From assembly GCF_900476215.1 (NCBI RefSeq), contig NZ_LS483446.1, forward strand, positions 558,001 to 622,000: a stretch of 64,000 bases of DNA, written 5' to 3'. The stretch's first letter is position 1. Every line of letters begins with the position of its first letter. The stretch is from Helicobacter mustelae (GTDB lineage: Bacteria; Campylobacterota; Campylobacteria; Campylobacterales; Helicobacteraceae). The notes under the pieces are model-generated. The model searched no databases, was not told the origin of the DNA, and saw only the letters and a list, made by a program, of their open reading frames with translations. The position numbers and the translations under genes are program-made. Shown here piece after piece: positions 9,681 to 20,553 of this stretch.

Positions 9681-11483
9681 TTATTGAAAATATCCACCAA
9701 AGCTCATGGCTCCAGTCTCAGCGCTAGAGCTTTGAGCTCTAAAGCCTGCAAAGAGCTCCCTGCCAGAGCCAAAGATCTCTTTTTGTGTGAATATGGCTGC
9801 CTCTCTTTGATTCCATTCTTTTTCATCTACCAAGACTTCTAGCACACCATTTTTGGCATCAAGTACAATCATATCTCCTTCTTTGATCTTGGCGATGGAT
9901 CCGCCAAGCAGAGCTTCAGGGCTCATGTGGATGGCTGCAGGGACTTTGCCTGAAGCTCCAGACATTCTGCCATCAGTGATGAGGGCCACCTTGAAGCCTT
10001 GGTCTTGCAGGGCTCCTAGCGGAGGGGTTAGTTTGTGGAGCTCTGGCATGCCATTGGCCCTAGGACCCTGATAGGGCAAAACAGCGATAAAATCTCGTTC
10101 TAGCTCTTTGTTTTGGAATCTTTGTAAAAACTCTTGCTGAGAGTGGAAGATTAGGGCAGGGGCTTTTATGATTTGATGCTCTTCTTTTACGGCTGAGATT
10201 TTGATCACTGCTCTGCCGATGTTGCCGCGCAGGATTTTTACCCCGCCATCTTTGGAGAAGGGATTTTCTATGTCTCTTAAGATCTCTGTATTTTTGCTTG
10301 TTTTCACCCCATCTTTGTAGGTGAGTTTCCCATCGATGAGAAAAGGATTTTTGGTGTAGGGTTGCATGCCTTGGCCCATAACAGTATCCACATCATCATG
10401 CAAAAGCCCTTCTTTTAGGAGTTGGTGGATGATGAAGGCGATGCCTCCTGATGCTTCGAATTGATTGACATCTGCCCTTCCATTGGGATAGACTCTGGCT
10501 AAAAGCGGAATAATGCTAGAAATCGCATCAAAATCATCCCAATTGATGATAATCCCCGCAGCTCTAGCTATGGCGATGAGATGGATGGTGTGATTGGTGG
10601 AGCCACCTGTTGCCATGAGGCCTATCATGGCATTAATGATATTTTTTTCGCCAAGGAGCTCACCTATGGGCTTGATTTGACTTGTGGCCATGTGCGCAGC
10701 GGCTTCTTTCACGAGAGCTTCTCTCAAGGGGGTATTGGGATGGATGAATGCAGAATTTGGTAGATGCAATCCCATGAATTCCATCATCATTTGATTGGAA
10801 TTGGCTGTGCCATAAAAGGTGCAGGTCCCAACATCATGATAAGACTTCATCTCACTCTCTAATAGCTTGTCTCTAGAGATTTGACCCTGGGCAAAGAGCT
10901 GGCGCATCTTGGATTTTTCATCATTGGAGATGCCGCTAGCCATGGGACCTGAAGGCACAAAAATGCTTGGCAAATGCCCAAAGCTCAAAGCCCCTATCAA
11001 AAGCCCTGGGACGATTTTATCGCATACGCCAAGATAAAAAGCCCCATCAAAGACATTGTGAGAGAGTGCTATGGCCACGCTCATGGCAATGACATCGCGT
11101 GAAAACAGGCTTAGTTCCATACCCTCATAGCCCTGAGTGATTCCATCACACATTGCTGGAGTACCACCTGCAAATTGCGCAAAGGCATGATGATTGAAGA
11201 TTTCTTTTTTGATGAGATCAGGATAGTTTTTGAAGGGCTGGTGTGCGGAGAGCATGTCATTATAGGCTGAGATTATGGCGTAGTTTAAATCTTTGTTTTC
11301 TTTGATTTTGTCTTTGATATGGCTGGGAATGGTTGCATAAGCATGGGCCAAATTCGCACAGCCTAAATCTTTTCTTTGGATTTTGCCCTTATGGCCTGCA
11401 ATGCGCTCTAAATACGCCTCTCTGGTTTTTTGACTGCGCTCCATGACTTTTTGTGTGATTTGTTCTAGTTTTTTGTTTTTCAT
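9681..11483 (-). CDS. edd: 6-phosphogluconate dehydratase
   Basis: An iron-sulfur dehydratase of the IlvD/Edd family that converts 6-phosphogluconate to 2-keto-3-deoxy-6-phosphogluconate. The 600-residue protein has the family's normal length. It shows the cluster-region cysteines ([22 protein letters not shown] and [19 protein letters not shown]) and the C-terminal [14 protein letters not shown] signature. It is divergent from zwf across 120 bp that should hold both promoters, and eda follows directly. Enzymes of this type are oxygen-sensitive, which fits a microaerophile. Confidence 0.96.
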   Translation of the reverse strand: MKNKKLEQITQKVMERSQKTREAYLERIAGHKGKIQRKDLGCANLAHAYATIPSHIKDKIKENKDLNYAIISAYNDMLSAHQPFKNYPDLIKKEIFNHHAFAQFAGGTPAMCDGITQGYEGMELSLFSRDVIAMSVAIALSHNVFDGAFYLGVCDKIVPGLLIGALSFGHLPSIFVPSGPMASGISNDEKSKMRQLFAQGQISRDKLLESEMKSYHDVGTCTFYGTANSNQMMMEFMGLHLPNSAFIHPNTPLREALVKEAAAHMATSQIKPIGELLGEKNIINAMIGLMATGGSTNHTIHLIAIARAAGIIINWDDFDAISSIIPLLARVYPNGRADVNQFEASGGIAFIIHQLLKEGLLHDDVDTVMGQGMQPYTKNPFLIDGKLTYKDGVKTSKNTEILRDIENPFSKDGGVKILRGNIGRAVIKISAVKEEHQIIKAPALIFHSQQEFLQRFQNKELERDFIAVLPYQGPRANGMPELHKLTPPLGALQDQGFKVALITDGRMSGASGKVPAAIHMSPEALLGGSIAKIKEGDMIVLDAKNGVLEVLVDEKEWNQREAAIFTQKEIFGSGRELFAGFRAQSSSAETGAMSFGGYFQ

Positions 11484-11603
11484 TGCGAATAAGCCACTCC
11501 TAAGTGAGAATATTGTTAAATTTAGTTTGTATTCTAAGGTATTTCTATTAAATGAAAGCTTTTGTCTTTTAAAATTTTATGGTTTTTATTGTAAGGAGTT
11601 TCT

Positions 11604-13010
11604 GTGCAACAACTAAAAGATTTTGAATTTATTTTGTTTGGCGCCACTGGGGATTTGGCTATGCGTAAAATCTTCCCATCTTTGTATGGAGCTTATAGCA
11701 AGGGGTTGCTATCACCAAAGGGCAGGATCATCGCCACGGGAAGGAGCGTTTTGGATTTGGGGCAATTTCTTGGAGAATTGGAAAAAAAATCCAAGATTCA
11801 CATCAAGAATTGCGATGAGAAAAAATGGGCAGAATTTACACAAAACATCAGCTATGTCTCCATTAATCTCAATAAGCTTGCAGATTTTAAAATTTTAAAA
11901 AATAGTCTGGATCAAAGGTGTGATAATCGCGTGATTTATTTCTCCATCTCTCCGCAGTACTTTATTAAGGCCTGCGAGCATCTTGCTCAAATTGGTTTCA
12001 ATGAGAAAAATGTAAAAATCGTGCTAGAAAAGCCCCTGGGCATGGATCTAAAATCCTGTCAAGAGATCAATGATGCAATTGCCAAATATTACAAAGAGGA
12101 GCAAATTTATAGGATTGATCATTATTTGGGTAAGGAAGTCATTCAAAATCTCTTGGTTTTGCGGGCCTGCAATCCACTTTTTCTCTCTGTGTGGGATAGG
12201 GAGCATATTGATTGCGTGGAGATTACGATTTTTGAGGCCTTGGGAGTGGAAGCTCGGGGTGAGTTTTATGACAACACTGGGGCTTTGCGAGACATGCTCC
12301 AAAATCACATCCTGCAGATTCTCTCTTTGATTGCCATGAAGATCCCCAAGGTCTTAGATGCCCCCTCCATCAGAGAGGCAAAGCTAGAACTTCTCAAAAA
12401 ACTCAAACCCTTCAAAAAAGAAGAAATCAAAAAGCAGGTCATCCGAGCTCAATATGGTAAAAGCGCTGGATTTAAGGCTTATTTGGAAGAGGAGAATATC
12501 AGAGAACATAGCCAAGCAGAGACTTTTGTAGCCATCAAGGCTCAGATTGAAGATCCCATGTGGCTTGGCGTGCCATTTTATCTGAGGACTGGCAAGAGAA
12601 TGGCTGAGTCTTTTGGTCAAATTGTCATTTCTTTCAAAAACAAAAATCTACAAGGCTATACCAACAAGCTCATCATTTTCCTACAACCAGATAATCACAT
12701 TTCCCTAAATCTCAAAACTAAAAAAATTGGCAATAGCATGGATGTAGAAGAAAAAACCCTGGATTTGCATCTGGATGATTCTGCCGCAATGCAGCCCTAT
12801 GAAAAGCTGATTTTGGATGTTATAGAAGGCAATCAAGCTTCTTTTAATCATAGAGAAGAATTGGAGGCTGCTTGGAGGTGGATTGATCCAATCTTGGAGA
12901 ATTGGAAAAATAATGAAAGTGAGCTCTATCTCTATCCTGCAGGTAGCTGGGGACCAAAAGAAGCCCTGGATCTGGTGTATGAGTGTTCTCATGAGTGGCA
13001 TAATTGTTAA
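11604..13010 (+). CDS. zwf: Glucose-6-phosphate 1-dehydrogenase
   Basis: It oxidises glucose-6-phosphate to 6-phosphogluconolactone with reduction of NAD(P). The GTG start at 11604 is supported by aaggag five bases upstream. The 468-residue protein carries the N-terminal dinucleotide-binding motif FGATGDLAMRK (about residues 11-21) and the active-site signature RIDHYLGKE. It heads a plus-strand run with pgl, glk, pgi and gluP, opposite edd-eda, so the whole Entner-Doudoroff route is encoded around one divergent promoter region. Confidence 0.96.
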   Translation: MQQLKDFEFILFGATGDLAMRKIFPSLYGAYSKGLLSPKGRIIATGRSVLDLGQFLGELEKKSKIHIKNCDEKKWAEFTQNISYVSINLNKLADFKILKNSLDQRCDNRVIYFSISPQYFIKACEHLAQIGFNEKNVKIVLEKPLGMDLKSCQEINDAIAKYYKEEQIYRIDHYLGKEVIQNLLVLRACNPLFLSVWDREHIDCVEITIFEALGVEARGEFYDNTGALRDMLQNHILQILSLIAMKIPKVLDAPSIREAKLELLKKLKPFKKEEIKKQVIRAQYGKSAGFKAYLEEENIREHSQAETFVAIKAQIEDPMWLGVPFYLRTGKRMAESFGQIVISFKNKNLQGYTNKLIIFLQPDNHISLNLKTKKIGNSMDVEEKTLDLHLDDSAAMQPYEKLILDVIEGNQASFNHREELEAAWRWIDPILENWKNNESELYLYPAGSWGPKEALDLVYECSHEWHNC

Positions 13011-13088
13011 GCCCGCTGCGCAATCTACCAGATTCTTTGGTGTGAAGATGGGAAAGGGTTTTGAGCGCATGAGTGTTCTCATAAGTGG
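12979..13088. repeat. Imperfect 20-bp repeat at the end of zwf, each copy a small hairpin
   Basis: atgagtgttctcatgagtgg at the 3' end of zwf recurs with one change near 13069-13088 in the gap before pgl. Each copy contains the stem atgag/ctcat with loop tgtt. It may be a short tail duplication or an RNA structure; I cannot assign a function. Confidence 0.6.
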
Positions 13089-13216
13089 AGTTTTTTCTCA
13101 CTTCAAGCTTTTTAATGTGAAAAATAGAAACAGTTTTGTGAAATTTGAAAAAAGATTCAATTTTTAAATCTGATTTATTTTGCTAAGATGTAACTAACAT
13201 AGGGTGGTTTTTGATT

Positions 13217-13897
13217 ATGGCTTTTCGTTTTTATGAATTTTCCAACTCGCAGGAATGCAATCTCTCCCTGGTCTCTTGGTTGGGGGAGTTTCTGACAGAA
13301 AAGGCTTTGCTAAATGGCGGCGCTTCTTTGGCTGTATCTGGTGGAAAATCCCCAGTGGCCTTGTTTGAGTTATTGAGTCGGGAAAAAATTGCCTGGGACA
13401 AGATTTGCATCAGTCTTGTGGATGAGAGAATCGTGTCTTTGGAGAGTGAAGATAGCAATACTGCCCTAGTCAAGTCTCATCTCTTGCAAAATTCTGCAAA
13501 AGGCGCTAGCTTTATCCCCATCCTTAAGGATCCTTCTTTGTCCCTAGAGCTTTTACTTGAGTTTGCAAACAAGCATTATAGGCAAGCAGATTTGGCGATT
13601 TTGGGCATGGGCCTAGATGGTCATACAGCCTCTTTATTCCCTGAGGCAAGTGAGTTTGAACATGCGCTAGAGAGTGAGCAAAACATCATCTCAACCACTC
13701 CCAAAAACGCTCCCTATCAGAGGCTTTCCATGAGCTTGAAGGCTCTAAAAAAAACCAAAAAACTTATCTTGACCCTCAAGGGGGAAGATAAGAAAAAGGT
13801 TTTTGAAGAGGCAAGTTTGGGAGTCAATCCCAAACTGCCTATTTCTTACATACTTCATTCAAGAGAGGTTGATTGCGATGTCTATTACTCAAAATAA
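13217..13897 (+). CDS. pgl: 6-phosphogluconolactonase (DevB type)
   Basis: It hydrolyses 6-phosphogluconolactone to 6-phosphogluconate. The 226-residue protein belongs to the glucosamine-6-phosphate isomerase/lactonase fold. Markers are [12 protein letters not shown] near the N-terminus, the SLVDERIV strand and [13 protein letters not shown]. The ATG at 13217 follows agggtgg and is preferred to a TTG two codons earlier. The gene overlaps glk by 20 bp, which indicates translational coupling. Confidence 0.93.
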   Translation: MAFRFYEFSNSQECNLSLVSWLGEFLTEKALLNGGASLAVSGGKSPVALFELLSREKIAWDKICISLVDERIVSLESEDSNTALVKSHLLQNSAKGASFIPILKDPSLSLELLLEFANKHYRQADLAILGMGLDGHTASLFPEASEFEHALESEQNIISTTPKNAPYQRLSMSLKALKKTKKLILTLKGEDKKKVFEEASLGVNPKLPISYILHSREVDCDVYYSK

Positions 13898-14882
13898 AGG
13901 CAAGGAACTCTATCCTAGGTTATTGGCTGATATTGGCGGAACAAATGCGAGATTTGCCCTAGAGCTTAGCAAGTCTAAAATCGAGCATATTGAGGTTTTG
14001 GCCTGCAATGATTACAATACCATTGTGGATGCTGTGAAGGCGTATTTATCCAAGGTGGGGAATCCGGTGGTCAATTATGGCGCTTTTGCCATCGCTAATC
14101 CCGTGGTGGGGGATTGGGTGCAGATGACAAATCATCATTGGGCTTTTTCTATCGAAACTACCAGGCAGGCTCTTGATTTAGAAGTCTTGATTTTAATCAA
14201 TGACTTTACCGCTCAAGCTCATGCTATTAGTAGAATGCCCCTATCAGAGCTTGTGCAAATTGGAGGCAATTCTTGTGCGATTCATGCACCAAAGGCGGTT
14301 TTGGGTCCAGGGACTGGACTTGGAGTGAGTGGACTCATCCCTTGCCTAGATAGCTATATTGCCCTAGCAGGAGAGGGGGGGCATACGACTTTTGCGCCCT
14401 TTGATGATACTGAGGTAATGATCTGGCAATATGCTAAGAAAAAATTTGGACATGTTTCTGTGGAGAGATTTTTGAGCGGATCGGGGCTTTGCCTCATTTA
14501 TGAAGCTCTCTCTCATCGAGAAGGTATGAAAAACTCAAAAATGACTCCAGAGCTCATCAGCGAGCAGGCTCTAAGTGGAAAATTCCCACTCAGTCGTCTG
14601 ACGCTAGATATATTTTGCGCGATGCTTGGAACGGTTGCTTCTGACCTGGCCTTGACCTTGGGAGCAAGGGGTGGGGTCTATCTTTGTGGAGGAATCATCC
14701 CAAAAATCATTGAATACTTCAAAAACTCTCCTTTCAGGACGCGTTTTGAAAACAAGGGCAGGTTTGATGCATATTTGGCCGCTATCCCTGTTTATGTGGT
14801 ATTGGCCAAATATCCTGGCATTCATGGCGTGGCCGTGGCCCTTGAAAACTATTTGAAAGATTATTTTAAAAATAAAGGCTAA
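13878..14882 (+). CDS. glk: Glucokinase
   Basis: ATP-dependent phosphorylation of glucose, feeding zwf and pgi. The 334-residue protein has the bacterial glucokinase phosphate loop ([12 protein letters not shown]), the sugar-binding segment [10 protein letters not shown] and [10 protein letters not shown]. The ATG at 13878 lies inside the end of pgl with gagagg upstream and gives the normal family length. A longer open frame starting further upstream has no matching N-terminus and is rejected. Confidence 0.95.
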   Translation: MSITQNKGKELYPRLLADIGGTNARFALELSKSKIEHIEVLACNDYNTIVDAVKAYLSKVGNPVVNYGAFAIANPVVGDWVQMTNHHWAFSIETTRQALDLEVLILINDFTAQAHAISRMPLSELVQIGGNSCAIHAPKAVLGPGTGLGVSGLIPCLDSYIALAGEGGHTTFAPFDDTEVMIWQYAKKKFGHVSVERFLSGSGLCLIYEALSHREGMKNSKMTPELISEQALSGKFPLSRLTLDIFCAMLGTVASDLALTLGARGGVYLCGGIIPKIIEYFKNSPFRTRFENKGRFDAYLAAIPVYVVLAKYPGIHGVAVALENYLKDYFKNKG

Positions 14883-14885
14883 TCC

Positions 14886-16529
14886 ATGAAAACTTTCACT
14901 CATCTCAATGCTTGGAAGGCATTGAATTCTCATTTTTCTCAGATCAAAGAAGTCCATATGAGGCAGCTGTTTAAAGAAGATGAAAATCGAGGGCCTAGAT
15001 ATTTTCTGCAGGTTGGGGATTTGAAATTGGATTATTCCAAAAACCGCATCACCGATGAGACTTTGGCGCTTTTGTTTGACCTGGCTAATGAATGCTCTTT
15101 GAAAGAAAAAATCCATGCGATGTTTGAGGGAGAGAAGATTAACAACACTGAAAATCGAGCTGTTTTGCACACGGCTTTGAGAAATCAGGCAAATCACTCC
15201 GTCAAGCTTGATGACATGGACATCATGCCAAATATAAGGGAGGTTTTGATAAAAATGCAAAACTTCTCAGATTCTTTGCGCACGGGCTCTTGGCTTGGCT
15301 ATACCAATCAAATCATCACAGATGTGGTCAACATAGGTATCGGTGGCTCTGACCTAGGGGTTTTGATGGTGTGTAAGGCTCTGAAAAATCACGCCCACCC
15401 AAGGCTAAACATGCACTTTGTCTCCAATGTTGATGGAGTGCAGCTCCAGGATGTTCTGTCAAAGGTCCATCCTGAGACGACTTTATTCATCGTAGCTTCC
15501 AAGACTTTCTCCACCCAAGAAACCCTCACCAATGCATTTACAGCTAGAAAATGGTTTTTGGACCATGCTCTAGATGTAAAACACATCGCTAAGCATTTTG
15601 TGGCTGTCTCCACAAACAAAGAGGCTGTGAGGGAATTTGGCATAGATTTGGAGAATATGTTTGAGTTTTGGAATTGGGTGGGAGGGCGCTATAGCCTTTG
15701 GTCAGCCATAGGGCTGGCCATCATGATTTATCTTGGTAAAGAGAATTTTTCCTCTTTGCTTGAGGGGGCACATTTGATGGATGAGCATTTTCGCAATGCA
15801 CCTTTTGAGCAAAATATGCCTGTCCTCATGGCATTGATAGGCATTTGGTATATCAATTTTTTTGACTCAGGTAGTCATATCATCGCACCCTATGATTCTG
15901 TGCTTAGATATTTCCCCAAATTCATCCAGCAGCTGGATATGGAGAGTAATGGCAAGCAGGTGAGAAGGGATGGTAAGAGGGTGGATTATGACACAGGTCC
16001 TATTATCTGGGGGGATATGGGGATCAATGCCCAGCATGCTTTTTTTCAACTTTTGCATCAAGGTACGCATCTAAGCCCCATTGATCTCATTGCATCTCTT
16101 AGTAGCAGGGGCAATCTGCCAGGTCATCACGAAATCTTGTTGAGTAATGTTTTTGCCCAAGCAGAAGCTTTTATGCGTGGAAGGAATCTTGAAGAAGTAC
16201 AAAAAGAAATGGCCCAAAAAGGCCTTAAAGAAGAGCAGATTCAAAAACTTGCTCCCCATAGAGTCTTTTCAGGGAATCGACCTAGCAATGTGCTTTTGCT
16301 AGATGAAATTCACCCAAGAAGCATAGGTTCTTTGATTGCTTTGTATGAACACAAAATTTTTGTTCAAGGGGTAATTTGGGATATCAATAGCTTTGATCAG
16401 TGGGGGGTAGAGCTTGGGAAGGAGCTGGCTCATACAATTTTATCGGAATTGAAAGGAGGAAAGACTCAAGAACATGATAGTTCTACAAAACACTTAATCC
16501 AAATTTATAAAAAATTTAATTCAATTTGA
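14886..16529 (+). CDS. pgi: Glucose-6-phosphate isomerase
   Basis: It interconverts glucose-6-phosphate and fructose-6-phosphate. The 547-residue protein is of normal length. It carries the family motifs [11 protein letters not shown], the [11 protein letters not shown] signature, the active-site segment [12 protein letters not shown] and [12 protein letters not shown]. It begins 3 bp after the glk stop and is followed closely by gluP. Clustering of pgi with the Entner-Doudoroff genes links glucose entry to both routes. Confidence 0.96.
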   Translation: MKTFTHLNAWKALNSHFSQIKEVHMRQLFKEDENRGPRYFLQVGDLKLDYSKNRITDETLALLFDLANECSLKEKIHAMFEGEKINNTENRAVLHTALRNQANHSVKLDDMDIMPNIREVLIKMQNFSDSLRTGSWLGYTNQIITDVVNIGIGGSDLGVLMVCKALKNHAHPRLNMHFVSNVDGVQLQDVLSKVHPETTLFIVASKTFSTQETLTNAFTARKWFLDHALDVKHIAKHFVAVSTNKEAVREFGIDLENMFEFWNWVGGRYSLWSAIGLAIMIYLGKENFSSLLEGAHLMDEHFRNAPFEQNMPVLMALIGIWYINFFDSGSHIIAPYDSVLRYFPKFIQQLDMESNGKQVRRDGKRVDYDTGPIIWGDMGINAQHAFFQLLHQGTHLSPIDLIASLSSRGNLPGHHEILLSNVFAQAEAFMRGRNLEEVQKEMAQKGLKEEQIQKLAPHRVFSGNRPSNVLLLDEIHPRSIGSLIALYEHKIFVQGVIWDINSFDQWGVELGKELAHTILSELKGGKTQEHDSSTKHLIQIYKKFNSI

Positions 16530-16540
16530 AAGGGGAAATT

Positions 16541-17740
16541 ATGAAAACAAAATCAAACAATTTTGCATTGGTGACTTTAACGACATTATTTTTTGTGATG
16601 GGTTTTATTACGGTGCTAAATGACATTCTAATCCCGCATCTTAAGGGGGTTTTTGATCTCAATTATTTTGAGGCCGCCCTGGTGCAATTTTGTTTTTTTG
16701 GTGCTTATTTTATATCGGGTGGTTTTTTTGGGAAGCTCTTAGACAAGATTGGCTACCCAACTGGCGTAATCTTGGGATTCCTTTTGACAGCGCTTGGATG
16801 TATTCTGTTTTATCCTGCTGCTTCCACTGCTTCCTACCCGATATTTTTGGGGGCTTTGTTTGTCTTGGCCTGTGGTGTGGTGCTTTTGCAGACTGCGGGA
16901 AATCCCTTCGTGACCTTGCTAGCCCCTGGCAAAGAAGCCACGGCCCTGACTTTGGTGCAGGCCTTTAACTCTCTGGGCACGACTTTAGGACCGTTCTTTG
17001 GTGCCGTGTTCATCCTTTCTGGCACTGCAGAGTACGTAAGCAAGTCTCAAGAAGCTCAGTCTGTGCAAATCCCTTATTTGGTCATTGCTGGCGTGTTGAT
17101 CCTTTTGGCCGTGGTGGTGTATCTCTTGAGACTTCCTGATGTGAGGGAGAGGGCTGAGAAGGTTAGCGAAGAAAATAATGATGGCAAAAACAGCATCTTT
17201 GAATACCCCCATCTTGTTTTGGGTGCTGCTGGCATCTTTTTCTACGTCGGAGCAGAGGTGGCCATTGGCTCATTCTTGATTTCGACTATGTCAGACATCG
17301 CGCAGATTAAACATGAGACTGGTGCCAAATATATCGCCTTTTATTGGGGGGGTGCGATGGTAGGGAGGTTTATCGGAAGTGCTGTGATGAGCATCATCCC
17401 ACCCAATCGCTGCCTAGCTTTTAATGCTGTTGTAAATATTTGTCTTATTGCCACAGCAGTTTTTCTTGGTGGCAAGGTTGCTATCGTGGCTTTGGTGGCC
17501 ATAGGGTTCTTTAATTCTATCATGTTCCCCACCATCTTCTCTCTAGCCACAAAAAATCTAGGCAAATTCACTAGCCGCGCTTCAGGGCTTATCTGTATGG
17601 CCATTGTGGGTGGGGCTCTCGTGCCACCAGTACAGGGATTAGTCGCGGATTATTTTGATGTCCTTGAGTCTTATTTGGTTCCTATGCTCTGCTATTTTTA
17701 CATTCTCTTTTTTGCGGTGAAGGGTTATCGCACCAAATAA
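16541..17740 (+). CDS. gluP: Glucose/galactose transporter, MFS family
   Basis: An inner-membrane sugar:cation symporter of the FucP/GluP type. The 399-residue protein has about 12 hydrophobic spans with a hydrophilic central loop near residues 195-215. The first span contains LNDILIPHLKG and the fourth contains LLQTAGNPFVTLL, both typical of this subfamily. The ATG at 16541 has aagggg upstream, and the gap after pgi is 11 bp. As last gene of the run it supplies the substrate for glk. Confidence 0.93.
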   Translation: MKTKSNNFALVTLTTLFFVMGFITVLNDILIPHLKGVFDLNYFEAALVQFCFFGAYFISGGFFGKLLDKIGYPTGVILGFLLTALGCILFYPAASTASYPIFLGALFVLACGVVLLQTAGNPFVTLLAPGKEATALTLVQAFNSLGTTLGPFFGAVFILSGTAEYVSKSQEAQSVQIPYLVIAGVLILLAVVVYLLRLPDVRERAEKVSEENNDGKNSIFEYPHLVLGAAGIFFYVGAEVAIGSFLISTMSDIAQIKHETGAKYIAFYWGGAMVGRFIGSAVMSIIPPNRCLAFNAVVNICLIATAVFLGGKVAIVALVAIGFFNSIMFPTIFSLATKNLGKFTSRASGLICMAIVGGALVPPVQGLVADYFDVLESYLVPMLCYFYILFFAVKGYRTK

Positions 17741-18176
17741 TTTGGAATACAAGCAGATATAAGCAATCTCCTCACTTTTCTTCCCCTCCCTTGTGGAGGG
17801 ACTTCGAAAATTTCTCTCTTTCTCGCATGGTGACATATGGGGACATAAATTAAGGTTCTCTCATACTGTGGGAGGAAGCGTCGTGCCCAAAAATCCCCAT
17901 AAGTGAGAAAAATTCTCCACATATATCAAAATTCATCTAGCAAAAAATTCAAAATCTCAGGAAAATTCACTCGTTCTAAAAATTAAAATGTTACAGATAG
18001 TAATTTAATTTTTTAATATGCTACAAAATGTAAAAAAATCGTACGAAATGATGGATTCGTAAACCATGAGTGTGCTTTAGGTACATATTTATCTGGTTAC
18101 AATGGATGCGTACAGGCTGTTGAAGCCTTTTGCTTCCTGGCTTGTGAGGTATTAAACTAAGATGAAAGGAGCTAAG
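17741..18176. other. Intergenic region upstream of the carboxylase operon
   Basis: A cctccc/ggaggg hairpin with a ttgt loop (17785-17800) may end the gluP transcript but has no T-run. A candidate -10 element TACAAT lies at 18098-18103, about 75 bases before the first gene. The rest is AT-rich with no credible open frame. Confidence 0.4.
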
Positions 18177-20102
18177 ATGAAGTATCTGGTAAATATTGAC
18201 AATGGCGGGACTTTGACAGATGTTTGTGTCGTGAGTGGTCAAGAAGTGCACTATACCAAAACACTCACCACCCCCGTGGATCTCTCAGAGTGTTTTTTTA
18301 AGGGCATTGCCAAGGCCAGTGAGGAAATTTATGGTAATGATGGAAAGAATGAATTTGTAAAGTTGCTACACAATACAGACCTCATTCGCTACTCTTCCAC
18401 TCAGGGCACGAATGCATTGGTTGAGAGGAAGGGACCAAAGCTAGGGTTTATAACAGACAATCCTGAGATTGAGGACAAGCTCACAGATGCCCCGCACAAA
18501 AAAGAGCTGTATGAAAGCCTGATTGGCGATCGTGTGATGCTTCTGCATGATATCAAGCACAATAAAGAAATTGGTGAGCATTTGGTGAGCGCAGTGAATG
18601 CGCTGACGAATAAAGGCGCTGAGAGATTGATCATTGCTATCAAAAACAAAGAAGATGAAAAAGAGCTTAAACATATTTTTTTGCTGAAATTCCCTAGACA
18701 TCTACTGGGTTCTGTGCCGGTGTTGTTTTCTTGGGAATTTGTTCATGATAGTAGCAATGAACGAAGGATTTGGTCCGCGATTTTAAATAGCTTCTTGCAT
18801 CCTACAATGGAGCGTTTTTTATACTCAGCAGAGCACAGATTAAGGGCGCACAAAATTAAAAATCCTCTTTTGATTTATCGAAATGATGGCGCATCTTCAA
18901 GGGTTGCTAAATCTGTAGCGCTAAAGACCTATTCCTCGGGTCCAAGGGGTGGGATTGAAGGCACAAAAGCCCTAGCTAAGGCTTATGGTTTTGAGCATGT
19001 GCTAATGGTGGATGTCGGGGGTACCACTTCGGATGTGGGTGAGATTAATGAGCATAAGATCGTCACAAATAGAAGGGGTGATGTAGAGGGCATCCAAGTC
19101 TCTTTTGAGCTTAGCGATGTGAAGTCCTATGGTATTGGCGGAGGCTCGATTTTTAGAGTTAATGAGAGGGGTGAGATTACAGTTGGGCCTGATAGCGTTG
19201 GTTCCGCACCTGGACCTGCTTGTTTTGGTTTTGGTGGCAAAGAAGCGACCTTGACAGATGTAAATGTAGCACTTGGCATCATTGATCCAGATACCTATCT
19301 CAATGGCCAACAAAAGCTAGATAAGGATCGCGCAGTACAGGTCATCACAGAAAACATTGCCAATAAGTTGGGATTAAAGCTTGAAGACACGCTTTTGAAA
19401 ATGGAAGAAGTCTATGCAGAGAGACTTGCAGAATGCTTGAAAGACAAGGTTCAAAAAGACACCGTGCTAGCAGCCTTTGGAGGAGGCGGTCCTATGAGTG
19501 CTTGTGCAGCGGCAAGAAAAGCTGGTATCAAAACAGTGATCGTGCCAAAGTTGGCGGCTGTATTCTCAGCATATGGAATTAGCTTCTCAGATGTTGCGCA
19601 GTCTTTTGAGAGGGATATCACCGGTTTGAATAAGGCCCAGATTGAAGAAATCAAAAAAGAAGTGCATGATCATGCAAAGAGGTACATGTACCAGGAGGGC
19701 TATTCCATCGATGATTGTAAAACCAATTGGGATGTGATTGTAGAAAATGCAGATGGCTCTGAAAGCCATGTCACAACTCTAGATGACACCACTCAGCTAA
19801 ACAAAGATCAAAGGCGCATTCTAGCTTACAGAGTGAGGTATGAGCTCTCTCATCCCATATTGCATGCGACCATGCCAAAGCACAAAAAAGAAGTAAAAGT
19901 TTCTGGCACTAGAGAGGTGATTGGTGAGCATGGCGTACATCATGACCCAATCATCAATCTATCAGAGCAAGAAACAGCAGCAAGCACTCATGGCCCAGCC
20001 ATTGTAGAGGGGCCGTTCTTTACAGCTAGGGTACCAAAGGGATGGAGTCTGCTTGTCACAGACAATGGAGATTTAATTCTAAAAGATGAAGAAACCAAAT
20101 AA
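18177..20102 (+). CDS. Hydantoinase A-family carboxylase subunit (acetophenone-carboxylase type, about 70 kDa)
   Basis: The 641-residue protein belongs to the HyuA/oxoprolinase family, whose members bind ATP and phosphorylate a carbonyl or bicarbonate. It shows an N-terminal actin-like phosphate loop (NIDNGGTLTDVCVV), TQGTNALVERKGP, the second phosphate loop MVDVGGTTSDVGE and the C-terminal AFGGGGPMSACAAARKAG. The ATG at 18177 has aaagga six bases upstream and is preferred to one at 18162. It opens a five-gene operon that contains a second HyuA-like subunit, which is the subunit plan of acetophenone carboxylase rather than the three-gene acetone carboxylase. The substrate is not shown by the sequence. 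Confidence 0.85.
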   Translation: MKYLVNIDNGGTLTDVCVVSGQEVHYTKTLTTPVDLSECFFKGIAKASEEIYGNDGKNEFVKLLHNTDLIRYSSTQGTNALVERKGPKLGFITDNPEIEDKLTDAPHKKELYESLIGDRVMLLHDIKHNKEIGEHLVSAVNALTNKGAERLIIAIKNKEDEKELKHIFLLKFPRHLLGSVPVLFSWEFVHDSSNERRIWSAILNSFLHPTMERFLYSAEHRLRAHKIKNPLLIYRNDGASSRVAKSVALKTYSSGPRGGIEGTKALAKAYGFEHVLMVDVGGTTSDVGEINEHKIVTNRRGDVEGIQVSFELSDVKSYGIGGGSIFRVNERGEITVGPDSVGSAPGPACFGFGGKEATLTDVNVALGIIDPDTYLNGQQKLDKDRAVQVITENIANKLGLKLEDTLLKMEEVYAERLAECLKDKVQKDTVLAAFGGGGPMSACAAARKAGIKTVIVPKLAAVFSAYGISFSDVAQSFERDITGLNKAQIEEIKKEVHDHAKRYMYQEGYSIDDCKTNWDVIVENADGSESHVTTLDDTTQLNKDQRRILAYRVRYELSHPILHATMPKHKKEVKVSGTREVIGEHGVHHDPIINLSEQETAASTHGPAIVEGPFFTARVPKGWSLLVTDNGDLILKDEETK

Positions 20103-20112
20103 GGAGTAAAAA

Positions 20113-20538
20113 ATGCGAGTTCCCATGACTGAATATTTAATGATTGACTTAGAAAGCGAAAGATGGATTTGTCGGATGTGTGGCCATGATTTTGGTGATG
20201 CCAGAGACACCTACAAAAAAGGCACTTTGATCTATGATCGCAATCCCGAAGAAATCCATCAAGCAATTATTGACCCCAAGAGATATAAATACACCTTCGC
20301 ACCAGACCCGAAATTCTGCAGAATTTATGAATACTACTGCCCAACTTGTGGCACTCAAATCGAGACAGACTATGTACCACCACACTATCCACCTATCATA
20401 GACATGCTATGGGATATTGATGACCTCAAAAGAAGATGGAAAGAAATTGGCAAAAATCCCGAAGAGGTCATCAACTATGGACCTCGTGAAAATGCTGTGG
20501 CTGACTTGAGGGCCAAATTTGATAAGAACAAGAAATAA
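20113..20538 (+). CDS. Small zinc-ribbon carboxylase subunit (acetone/acetophenone carboxylase gamma family)
   Basis: The 141-residue protein has two Cys pairs: CRMCGHDFG near residue 17 and CPTCGTQ near residue 76. These probably form a zinc site. The segment between them (RYKYTFAPDPKFCRIYEYY) and the following YVPPHYPP resemble the acetone carboxylase gamma family. A site aaggag precedes the ATG and the gap to the previous gene is 10 bp. In characterised relatives this small subunit is a structural part of the carboxylase core. At about 16 kDa it matches the small acetophenone carboxylase subunit in size and gene position. Confidence 0.85.
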   Translation: MRVPMTEYLMIDLESERWICRMCGHDFGDARDTYKKGTLIYDRNPEEIHQAIIDPKRYKYTFAPDPKFCRIYEYYCPTCGTQIETDYVPPHYPPIIDMLWDIDDLKRRWKEIGKNPEEVINYGPRENAVADLRAKFDKNKK

Positions 20539-20553
20539 ACAAGGGAGGATCAT

